DNA of 13,770 nt from Moraxellaceae bacterium (lineage in GTDB: Bacteria; Pseudomonadota; Gammaproteobacteria; Pseudomonadales; Moraxellaceae): contig JAUXNL010000062.1 in NCBI GenBank assembly GCA_030684415.1, positions 1 through 13,770 on the forward strand, given 5' to 3'. The translations under genes were made by a program, and so were the position numbers. This document shows positions 1 through 6,179 of the stretch, piece by piece (position 1 is the stretch's first letter; each line of letters starts with the position of its first letter). A model generated the notes under the pieces. The model was not told the origin of the DNA. It saw nothing but the letters and a program-made list of their open reading frames with translations, and did no database searches.

Positions 1-929
1 TGATCCGTGCTGGACAGCACGATGCCACCTTGCGAGTAGGAGATCATCGCGCCCTGGGTCAGCAGCGGACGGATGTCGGTGGCGGTGGTGCCGACCGGCG
101 TCAGGTTGTTCAACGCGGTGGTCACCAGCGCCGGATTGTTCAGTGCTTCGCTGTAGTAGTAATCGTTGACCCAGGTTTCCCAGCCGGCGTGGTTCAGGGC
201 CGACGTGGTCCAGGTGTGGTGCGGTTGCAGCAGGTCGGTGGTGTGCAGCACGAAGCCCAGAGTCTGCACGGTCGGCTGTGTCAGGAAGCGCGAGAACCAG
301 TACTGACCGAGATTGTCGATGGGCTGGAAGGGCATCTTCTCGAAATCGGCATACATGTTGCGCGTCGAGTAGCCTCCCAGACGGTAGTTCTTTTCGGTGT
401 TGTCGTAGGCGTTGTACTTGCTGCTGTCCGAACCGAACCAGCCGGTGAGGTTGCCCTTGCCGTCATCGAGGTAGTCGCCGTAGAGCCAGGAGGCGGCCAT
501 GTTGTCGATGTCGCCCCAGACGGTGAGCTTGTCGTAGTTGTAGCCGCCGAAATCGTTACCGTGCACATCCGGGCCTTGGGTCAGGTTCTGGAAATGCCAG
601 TAGGAGGTGTACTTGACGATGCTGGCGCCGGCGCCCCAGACAGGAGCGAGCTGGCAGTTACCAGTGGTGGCGCCGCAGATGTAGGTATCGGCGAAGTCAT
701 CCACGTCGTAAGCGCCCTGGCCCAGTGCGGCGGCAAACTGGTCAATGGTGTAGCCGGCATTGGTGGCCGCGGTGAGCAGCTTGTTGTAGTTGGTCGTGCC
801 CGGATTGGCCTTCATGTAGTTCACCGCATCGATCACGATGCGACGGTGCGTTTCCTGGCTGAAAGCGGAAGCATCAGCTGCCACAACGGTAAGGCCGGCC
901 AGCAGCAGGGAGCGGATGGTGTTTTTCAT
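1..929 (-). CDS. Secreted zinc-dependent phospholipase C / S1-P1 nuclease-like protein (3' end outside window)
   Basis: The frame is open from ATG at 929 to the left edge, giving 309 codons without the C-terminus. Residues 1-22 form a signal peptide (hydrophobic core LLLAGLTVVA, then ASA), so the mature protein would begin FSQETH and be exported. The zinc-site residues of the phospholipase C/P1 nuclease fold follow in order: His28 in the ETH motif, the acidic run Asp75-Asp78, His112 in WHF, then HTTD (229-232) with QPHH (235-238), and finally His247 and Glu251 as HxxxE. Known members hydrolyse phosphodiester bonds in phospholipids or nucleic acids outside the cytoplasm; which of these applies here cannot be told. 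Two oddities: the first residue is Phe where Trp is usual, and the central motif reads HxxD rather than HxxxD. The ribosome site is weak (GGGG about 10 bases upstream). Upstream phased TGTCC repeats suggest phosphate control. Confidence 0.68.
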   Translation of the reverse strand, partial: MKNTIRSLLLAGLTVVAADASAFSQETHRRIVIDAVNYMKANPGTTNYNKLLTAATNAGYTIDQFAAALGQGAYDVDDFADTYICGATTGNCQLAPVWGAGASIVKYTSYWHFQNLTQGPDVHGNDFGGYNYDKLTVWGDIDNMAASWLYGDYLDDGKGNLTGWFGSDSSKYNAYDNTEKNYRLGGYSTRNMYADFEKMPFQPIDNLGQYWFSRFLTQPTVQTLGFVLHTTDLLQPHHTWTTSALNHAGWETWVNDYYYSEALNNPALVTTALNNLTPVGTTATDIRPLLTQGAMISYSQGGIVLSSTD

Positions 930-1012
930 GAAGGACCCCGGATGTGTTGTTTTTGTCGACGGCTATGGTGCCGTTATGGAACACATTCTGTAGGGACCAC
1001 GAAGCGGCGTTA

Positions 1013-1041
1013 AGGACAATCCGGGACAGTCACAGGACAAT
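1013..1041 (-). promoter_or_regulatory. Pho-box-like phased direct repeats
   Basis: Read on the minus strand, three heptamers TTGTCCT (1040-1034), CTGTCCC (1029-1023) and TTGTCCT (1019-1013) recur at 11 and 10 bp, one helical turn apart. PhoB boxes are CTGTCAT-type heptamers at 11-bp spacing. Each copy here matches 5 of 7 positions of that consensus, differing mainly at the A. The last copy ends 84 bases before the phospholipase start. No convincing -10 is visible at the standard distance, so the assignment to PhoB is inference. Confidence 0.35.
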
Positions 1042-1370
1042 TACTGACCGCCGCCAAGAGGAGTTTTGTTACAACATAACATCTTGATCGCACACAACAT
1101 TCCCGCGACCAACACTGCATCAGCCACGGTAATAGCTGCGGCCAGGCTTTTCTTTTGCGGCTCAGTGGCTAAGACGGCCAAGGCTTTCGTGCGGATCGCC
1201 GACAGGGCATTCGGGATGGCATTCATGGGAGGCGCTGTCGCTAGCGACGATCTCTTCAGTGATGTTGTGCCTTCATAGCCGCCATCGCGTCCCGGGCCTG
1301 AGCCTATAAACGGCGTGAGCAGCACCGAGCCGCCTATCAGGACTATGGCGATGTTTTCTTTGTCTGACAT
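1041..1370 (-). CDS. Small two-helix membrane protein, unknown function
   Basis: A 109-residue product not recognised as any named family. It has a hydrophobic segment near the N-terminus (about residues 7-22, IAIVLIGGSVLLTPFIG) and a second near the C-terminus (about 75-99, ending in a Cys-rich MLCAIKMLCC stretch). The polar middle is rich in Ser, Thr, Ala and Pro, and the tail is Gly-rich. Its ATG shares one base with the TGA of the upstream lipoprotein gene (TGATG on the minus strand), the classic arrangement for translational coupling, and this is the main reason to believe it is translated. It would sit in the inner membrane beside a lipoprotein partner. Its C-terminal half contains a short stretch nearly identical in DNA to the end of the GGDEF gene, read in another frame. 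Confidence 0.45.
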   Translation of the reverse strand: MSDKENIAIVLIGGSVLLTPFIGSGPGRDGGYEGTTSLKRSSLATAPPMNAIPNALSAIRTKALAVLATEPQKKSLAAAITVADAVLVAGMLCAIKMLCCNKTPLGGGQ

Positions 1371-1750
1371 CAGTGCGGACCAGACTTTACAAAAAAAGCG
1401 GATAACTCTGCATACTCGCCACTTTTGCTGGACAAATATTCCGCCAACTCCGTGTCCGTTTTTCCTGCTTGACGAAGGACTGAGATGTTTAGGCCAAATT
1501 TTGAGGCTAGATGCTCTAAAATTTCCGAATCAGAATAGCCCTCAGCTCTCGCCGCTTGGAGGTCAAAATACAGCTTTCCTGCCGGGAGAGAAGTGGTTTT
1601 TTCTATGCAGGCCTGATTAACAAGTGCAGATGCTTCTTTGCTTTTTGCTCGATCAAGATTGCTCAAAAGGCAATCGGCATAGCTTTCTGGCTCACTGCCG
1701 CACGCAACCAAAAAGAGTGTTGTCGCCACAATCAAAAGCGCCCGAATCAT
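1370..1750 (-). CDS. Small lipoprotein with paired-Cys motif, unknown function
   Basis: 126 residues. The start at 1750 is chosen because AAGGAG lies 6 bases upstream; the frame could open at 1786, but that would put 12 residues before the signal sequence. Residues 1-16 are a signal peptide ending in a lipobox (LVAC, Cys17), so the protein is probably lipid-anchored. Two more cysteines (27 and 48) flank a helix in a Y..C(20)C pattern that I recall from other small proteobacterial hypothetical proteins. Two related segments follow, GYSDSEILEHLASK (71-84) and GKTDTELAEYLSSK (97-110), giving an internal repeat. Ser rather than Asp follows the lipobox Cys-Gly, which by the usual +2 rule favours the outer membrane. 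It is coupled to the next small membrane protein. No enzyme motif is visible. Confidence 0.7.
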   Translation of the reverse strand: MIRALLIVATTLFLVACGSEPESYADCLLSNLDRAKSKEASALVNQACIEKTTSLPAGKLYFDLQAARAEGYSDSEILEHLASKFGLNISVLRQAGKTDTELAEYLSSKSGEYAELSAFFVKSGPH

Positions 1751-1860
1751 CCCCATCTCCTTACGGTTGACCACCAGAACATCCATCCCTACATCAGAAC
1801 CGTCTTCGCCTCATGAGCCGTCATGATCCACGACGCCGACATGCTGTCCATCAGGATGTT

Positions 1861-3183
1861 TCAGCCACGGTAATAGCGGTAATTGCTGCGGCCCGAGCCT
1901 TTGGCCTGGCTCATCGCCTGTTTGCCGCAACGCACCAGATCGTCGGGGTCGGTGGAGTCGTCGGGATAAATGGAAATGCCGATGCTGGTGCCGATCTGGA
2001 TCTTGTGGCCCTCGATATCAACCACACGTGCAAACGCTTGCAGGATCTTGCCGGAAATCAGGCTGGCGACTCGCCGCGGCTCATTGCCGGGCAAGAGCAC
2101 CACGAATTCGTCGTTGACCATGCGCGCAACCACATCCGTCTCGCGCGCACTGGCCAGCAAGCGCGCCGCCGTCTCCTTGAGCACCCCATCGCCAACCGCC
2201 ATGCCCTGGCCTTCGTTGATGGCGCGAAAGCCGTCGAGATCGACATAGAGCAACGCCACGCTGCTGCGGCTGCGGTTGGCCTCGGCAATCTGCAACGCCA
2301 GTTGCTCGGCCAGCGGCTCGGGGCCGATAAGCCCGGTGAGCGGATCGGTGGCCGGCAGGGCCTCGGCCAACGCCAGCGGTGCACGCCGCAGCGAGACATC
2401 GCGGAACGTCACCACCAGGCCTGCGGGCCGCGCCGGCTGCGTGCCTTCGGGCAAGAGTGGGCTGGCCAGCAATTCGACCGCCAGCAAACAGGTGTCGCGA
2501 TGCAGGAAAAGATCGTCGCGCAATGCCTGGCCAGTTTCGGCAGCGGTTGCCAGCCAGGGCTCCAGCTCCCAGGCCTCTTGAGCCCCCTGCCCGTCCTGAC
2601 GCACAAACAAATCGTTGAGTCGGCGCCCGATCAGATCGGCCAGCGGCGCGCCCAACAGCTTTTCCGCCGCCGGGTTGGCGTAAAACACATTGCCCGACGG
2701 CGTGATGCCGAGCAGGCCTTCACTGAGCGAGCGCAGCAGCGCCTGATGATTGTCACGCTCTTGCTGCAGCAGGCGCAGGCTGTCGCGCAGGCTGCGGTTC
2801 TTGCGGTCGAGCTCAAGGAAGACACGCACCTTGCTGCGCAGGATTTCCGGCTCGATAGGCTTGAACAGATAGTCCACCGCACCGGTTTCGTAGCCGCGGA
2901 AGATGTAGCGCTGCTCTTTGCTGATCGCGGTGAGAAAAATGATGGGCGTGGCTTCGGTGCGCGGATTGCTGCGCATGATCTCGGCCACTTCAAAACCGTC
3001 GAGCTCGGGCATCTGCACATCCAGCAGTACCAGTGCGAATTCGCGGACCAGCAACAACTTGAGCGCTTCTTTGCCAGAACTGGCCTTGACCATTTCCACC
3101 GGTTCGCCGTCGAACACGGCCTCCATGGCCACAAGATTGCTGTTCTGGTCATCGACTACGAGTACGGCGGGATGGGGAAGCAT
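1861..3183 (-). CDS. Response regulator with PAS and degenerate GGDEF domain
   Basis: 440 residues from ATG 3183. A GTG at 3219 would add 12 residues but would place a terminator-like hairpin inside the gene, so the ATG is preferred. The receiver domain (about 5-122) has the acidic pair Asp11-Asp12, phospho-acceptor Asp55 (LLDVQM), Thr85 and Lys108 (LFKP). A coiled-coil-like linker (about 125-155) leads to a PAS domain (about 150-265). The GGDEF domain (about 280-440) keeps DPLTGL, the metal-binding VDLDGF and the RETD inhibitory-site motif (347-350), but the signature itself reads VNDEF at 356-360. Loss of both glycines of GGDEF normally abolishes or weakens cyclic-di-GMP synthesis, so this may be a cyclic-di-GMP receptor or a signalling relay. 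There is no EAL domain and no output DNA-binding domain. The cognate histidine kinase is not in the window. Confidence 0.9.
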   Translation of the reverse strand: MLPHPAVLVVDDQNSNLVAMEAVFDGEPVEMVKASSGKEALKLLLVREFALVLLDVQMPELDGFEVAEIMRSNPRTEATPIIFLTAISKEQRYIFRGYETGAVDYLFKPIEPEILRSKVRVFLELDRKNRSLRDSLRLLQQERDNHQALLRSLSEGLLGITPSGNVFYANPAAEKLLGAPLADLIGRRLNDLFVRQDGQGAQEAWELEPWLATAAETGQALRDDLFLHRDTCLLAVELLASPLLPEGTQPARPAGLVVTFRDVSLRRAPLALAEALPATDPLTGLIGPEPLAEQLALQIAEANRSRSSVALLYVDLDGFRAINEGQGMAVGDGVLKETAARLLASARETDVVARMVNDEFVVLLPGNEPRRVASLISGKILQAFARVVDIEGHKIQIGTSIGISIYPDDSTDPDDLVRCGKQAMSQAKGSGRSNYRYYRG

Positions 3184-3204
3184 CAGGACATCTCGAGATT
3201 TAAG

Positions 3205-3225
3205 GAAAAAGGCCGGCACGCCGGC
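3205..3225 (-). terminator. Rho-independent terminator after the AraC gene
   Basis: On the minus strand GCCGG-CGTG-CCGGC is followed by CTTTTTCC. The hairpin is short (5 bp, tetraloop) but very GC-rich and is followed by five T residues. It lies about 95 bases past the AraC stop codon and about 22 bases before the start of the response-regulator gene, so it would end AraC transcription or act as a leader attenuator for the next gene. Confidence 0.5.
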
Positions 3226-3321
3226 GCTGACAGGTTATGTGATGGTTATCGCGGCCGGCAACCACACCATTGCCACCCCGGCCGAGCGGCAGACACGGGC
3301 GATGGAGCAACCTCACACGAC

Positions 3322-4464
3322 TCATTCCCCGGTAACAGATATGCCCTGGGCTGAAGTGCGCGCTTGCCCGGCCCGCCAGGCGCTGGGCGTGGTGCCGGTC
3401 CAGCTCCGAAAGGCGCGGGTGAAATTGGCTGGGTCGGCGTAGCCCAGCCAGGCACTGATCTCGCGGATATCCAGCTCGGGCCGGGCCAGCAGCTCGCTGC
3501 TGTCGCGGCGGCGCGCTTCTTCCAGCAGCGCCTGGTAGCTGCTGCCCTCGTCGCGCAGACGACGGCGCAACGTGCGCGGCGTCAGGTGCAGGCTGCGCGC
3601 AATGACTTCTGGCGTCGGGTAACCCGCCGCCCCCGCCTGCAAGGCCGCGCGCACCCGCAAGCGCAGCGGCTCGGCGGCACCACCCATCAAGGCGCTTTCC
3701 TGCTCGCAGCGCGCCAGTGCCGCTGCCAGCCCTTCCGGGTTGGCCGTGAGCAAGGGCCGGTCGAGCGACGAGACATCACCCGTCAGACGAAGGCCCGCCA
3801 CCGGCATGCCGAAGCGCACCACTGGCAACGTGTCGCGCCAGCGCGCAAAACCCGCAGGCTCCGGGCCCGGCAACCATATCTCCGCGGCAGCCGGAAACAC
3901 TGGCAACAAAAAACGGATACCGCTGTACATGCTGGTGAGCATGGAGCTGAAGAGGAGGTCGCGCAGTGGCACCGGAATCGGCAGTTCCGGCAGCAGCTCG
4001 AAGAACAGCGTGCTTTCTGACGCTAGCTCCTGCACCCGCATCAGCACGCCGCGCCCACGCAAATGCCAGTAGCGCTCCAGAATGTGCATGGCATCGCGCG
4101 CGGTGGAGGCGCACATCAGCGCATAGCCGAGGCTGCCATGCGCAGTCAGCGGCAGACGCTGACCGGTCTCAAAGCCAAGGGCCGGGTCGGCGGTGAGCGT
4201 GAGCACCGCGGCAAACACCTGCCAACTTTCCACAAACGACAGCCGGCCTGCCGGATCGTCCAGCGCATCCGGACGCAGGCCAGCTTGTGCCAGCACGGCC
4301 GCCGCCGGCACGCCACGCGAGGCCGCCACCTCCGTAAACAGGCGCGGATAAGTGGCAGGCTGGTTGCGTGCCCGCGTCCAGGCCGGCAGGGCACGAACCA
4401 GCTCTGGGATGTCATCGAGCACCGAAGCACCCGTTGCAACGCTCAATATGGCCACCAATGACAA
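3322..4464 (-). CDS. AraC-family transcriptional regulator (Arabinose_bd-type sensor half)
   Basis: 380 residues if started at TTG 4464. The start is uncertain: there is no ATG in the first 100 codons, no good ribosome site is seen, and GTG 4422 (366 residues) is equally plausible. Residues about 38-230 match the N-terminal half of the OruR/ArgR-like AraC subgroup (the RLFTEVAASRGVPAAAVLAQAGL run, then LTAHGSLGYALMCASTARDA). This half senses an unknown effector. The C-terminal 100 residues hold the two helix-turn-helices of AraC regulators: about 284-305 (IARSLHLTPRTLRRRL) and 332-356 (IREISAWLGYADPANFTRAF). It is divergent from the metal-dependent hydrolase gene with a gap of about 130 bases, so it probably controls that gene. 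Such pairs often deal with lipid or hydrocarbon stress, but nothing in the sequence gives the ligand. Confidence 0.9.
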   Translation of the reverse strand: MSLVAILSVATGASVLDDIPELVRALPAWTRARNQPATYPRLFTEVAASRGVPAAAVLAQAGLRPDALDDPAGRLSFVESWQVFAAVLTLTADPALGFETGQRLPLTAHGSLGYALMCASTARDAMHILERYWHLRGRGVLMRVQELASESTLFFELLPELPIPVPLRDLLFSSMLTSMYSGIRFLLPVFPAAAEIWLPGPEPAGFARWRDTLPVVRFGMPVAGLRLTGDVSSLDRPLLTANPEGLAAALARCEQESALMGGAAEPLRLRVRAALQAGAAGYPTPEVIARSLHLTPRTLRRRLRDEGSSYQALLEEARRRDSSELLARPELDIREISAWLGYADPANFTRAFRSWTGTTPSAWRAGQARTSAQGISVTGE

Positions 4465-4513
4465 GTCGAATGTCCGCGCAGCCTCTCACGCCCGTTCGCT
4501 TTTGGCCAGTATC

Positions 4514-4562
4514 GTCAGTGCCATCGCAACACCCACTGAGAACATCCAGACACGGCACTGAC
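4514..4562. promoter_or_regulatory. Inverted repeat in the divergent AraC / hydrolase intergenic region
   Basis: GTCAGTGCC (4514-4522) and its exact complement GGCACTGAC (4554-4562) are separated by 31 bases. They lie between the AraC gene and the ATG at 4593, with an additional CACTGA in the spacer. Position and symmetry suit a regulator binding site. AraC-type operators are more often direct repeats, so this assignment is tentative. Confidence 0.3.
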
Positions 4563-4592
4563 AACGCCACGCCCCGCTACAGGAGAACCGAC

Positions 4593-5459
4593 ATGACCGC
4601 CGCCGCCCTGACCCCGTCCCGCGCCAAAAGCGCCCGTAAGGCTGCCACCCCCGCCGGCATGATTCCGGTCGTACGCCGCCCCGACTTCGGATTCAATGCC
4701 GATGTCGCGCAATGGTGGTGGGACAACGATCCACTCAAGACCTTGCTGCTGGCCGCCCTCTCCTCCAGCTTTCCGCCGGGCGAGCGCTTCTTTATAGACT
4801 CCGTGCGCCACTACCAGCCGCAAATTACCGACCCCGAATTGCAGAAGGCCATACGCGGCTTCATCGGCCAGGAAGCCCACCACTCACGCGAGCACGAGGC
4901 CCTGAACGGCTTTTTGCAGAACCGCGGCATCAACCTCGCCCGCCTCGAAAAAGAGATCGCCGGCTTCATGAACCTGCTACGCAAGCTGAGCCCCGAGCGT
5001 CAGCTCGCGCACACGGTCGCCGTCGAGCACTTCACCGCGCTCATGGCCGAAGAATTCCTGCTGAAGTACGACGTGCTCGACAAAATGGACCCGCGCATGG
5101 CGCCAATCTGGGCATGGCATGCCATTGAAGAGTCCGAGCACAAGGCCGTCGCCTTCGACGTGTACAAGGCCATCGGCGGCAGCGAGTTCACGCGCGTCAC
5201 CGAAATGATGGCGGTGAGCGTGCTGTTCCCGCTGTTCACGTCGATTCACGTCTACCAGCTGATGAAAGAGGCCGGTGAACACCGCAACTGGCGCAGTTGG
5301 GCCAAAGGGATTGACTTCATGTGGGGCCGGCCCGGCGTGTTCCGCAAGCTGCTGCCGTCTTACTTCAAGTTTTATGCCCCCAACTTCCATCCCTGGGACC
5401 ACGACGCACGTGCGCTAGTGGAAAAGGCAAAGAAGAAATGGCTGGGCGGACTGGCCTGA
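4593..5459 (+). CDS. Ferritin-like 'predicted metal-dependent hydrolase' (PF10118 type)
   Basis: 288 residues. The start at 4593 is fixed by AGGAG seven bases upstream; the frame stays open further 5' but without support. The metal ligands expected of this helical, di-iron-like family are all visible: Glu64 (PPGERFF), the QEAHHSREH cluster (93-101), EHF (145-147), and EESEHKAVAFDVY (179-191). The region about 205-225 is hydrophobic and could touch a membrane. The family is annotated as a hydrolase, but its carboxylate/His pattern resembles ferritin-like di-iron oxidases, so the reaction should be treated as unknown. It stands alone downstream of a divergent AraC regulator, which probably controls it, and ends in a hairpin. 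Family assignment is strong; the substrate is not known. Confidence 0.88.
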   Translation: MTAAALTPSRAKSARKAATPAGMIPVVRRPDFGFNADVAQWWWDNDPLKTLLLAALSSSFPPGERFFIDSVRHYQPQITDPELQKAIRGFIGQEAHHSREHEALNGFLQNRGINLARLEKEIAGFMNLLRKLSPERQLAHTVAVEHFTALMAEEFLLKYDVLDKMDPRMAPIWAWHAIEESEHKAVAFDVYKAIGGSEFTRVTEMMAVSVLFPLFTSIHVYQLMKEAGEHRNWRSWAKGIDFMWGRPGVFRKLLPSYFKFYAPNFHPWDHDARALVEKAKKKWLGGLA

Positions 5460-5495
5460 GTCAGGGGGTCTCTGAATACCCCCGTTCGTCAGGCC
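5453..5495 (+). terminator. Nested hairpin after the metal-dependent hydrolase
   Basis: An outer stem GGCCTGA (5453-5459) / TCAGGCC (5489-5495) encloses an inner stem GGGGGT (5464-5469) / ACCCCC (5478-5483). The structure includes the stop codon of the gene. It lacks a clear T run (only TTCT follows), so it is a weak intrinsic terminator or an RNA-stabilising end. Confidence 0.4.
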
Positions 5496-5584
5496 TTCTA
5501 TACGTGAGCTGCATCGTATCCTGATGGACGCCGAAGGCGGCGGGCCCCATACGGGCTCGCCCCTCGAAAAACCAAAGTCAGCAC

Positions 5585-5635
5585 TTGTGTCGTCACGTCT
5601 CCATGGGCATATTCGCTATTCGCGAATAGCGAATA
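5585..5635 (+). promoter_or_regulatory. Promoter with perfect 26-bp palindromic operator before the winged-helix/nucleotidyltransferase pair
   Basis: A perfect palindrome spans 5610-5635. Its left half is TATTCGCTATTCG and its right half the exact complement, so each half holds two copies of TATTCG, the complete unit being TATTCGC. A plausible promoter reads TTGTGT (5585-5590), a 17-base spacer, then CATATT (5608-5613), so the palindrome would cover the -10 and transcription start. It ends 10 bases before the ATG at 5646. This is the layout of a repressor site, most simply bound by the winged-helix protein encoded next. The palindrome is seen directly; the binding partner is inferred. Confidence 0.6.
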
Positions 5636-5645
5636 CGGACAAGCC

Positions 5646-6179
5646 ATGGAACTCAAACCGCAAGATTTGCTGGTACTGCTCAAGGCCGCGGCCCATCCCG
5701 GCCAACGCTGGACTTATGCCGCGCTGGGCGAGGCGCTGGCCATGAGTGCCTCGGAAACGCACGCCAGCGTGAAACGCGCCGTGGCCTGCGGACTGGCAGT
5801 GGCGCCGGCGCGTGGCGAATGGTTACCGCTGCGCCCCGCCCTGCTGGAGTTTGTGCTGCATGGCCTGCGCTATGTCTGGCCGGCCAGCGCCGGACCAGTG
5901 AAGCGCGGCGTCGCCACCTCGTTTGGAGTGGAACCGCTGGCAGCCAAGGTGAATGCCGCCGCCGGCGAGGCGCCGGTATGGGCACACCCTGAAGGTGCAC
6001 AAAAAGGCCCTACCCTTTCTCCGCTTTACCGCACCGCGCCACAAGCCGCTCTGGCTGATCCGGCGCTGCATCGCCTGTTGGCACTGGTGGATGCGCTGCG
6101 CGCCGGGCGCGCCCGCGAACGCGCACTGGCGGCCGCATTGCTGACGGCCGAACTGGACGCAAGCCATGCGCGCGAATGA
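5646..6179 (+). CDS. Winged-helix DNA-binding protein, probable regulator/antitoxin partner of a nucleotidyltransferase
   Basis: 177 residues from ATG 5646. The N-terminal 55 residues read as a winged helix: MELKPQDLLVLLKAAAHPGQ, then YAALGEALAMSASETHASVKRA as helix-turn-helix, then a wing near GLAVAPARGEW. The middle (60-135) has no motif I recognise. The C-terminus has a conserved-looking helix LLALVDALRAGRARERALAAALL (about 144-166). The gene overlaps the nucleotidyltransferase gene by 14 bases, so the two are surely cotranscribed. I recall similar proteins upstream of AbiEii-like nucleotidyltransferases; classical AbiEi antitoxins also carry an N-terminal winged helix but are a different family. 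The palindrome 10 bases upstream is its likely binding site. The role as antitoxin/autorepressor is inference from this layout. Confidence 0.75.
   Translation: MELKPQDLLVLLKAAAHPGQRWTYAALGEALAMSASETHASVKRAVACGLAVAPARGEWLPLRPALLEFVLHGLRYVWPASAGPVKRGVATSFGVEPLAAKVNAAAGEAPVWAHPEGAQKGPTLSPLYRTAPQAALADPALHRLLALVDALRAGRARERALAAALLTAELDASHARE

Noticed and set aside
30..1013. 327-codon open frame on the plus strand
   Set aside because: It is antisense to the phospholipase-like gene, which has a signal peptide and ordered metal ligands; the plus frame shows no motif.
1813..3354. 513-codon open frame on the plus strand
   Set aside because: It is a GC-driven shadow of the receiver-PAS-GGDEF gene on the opposite strand.
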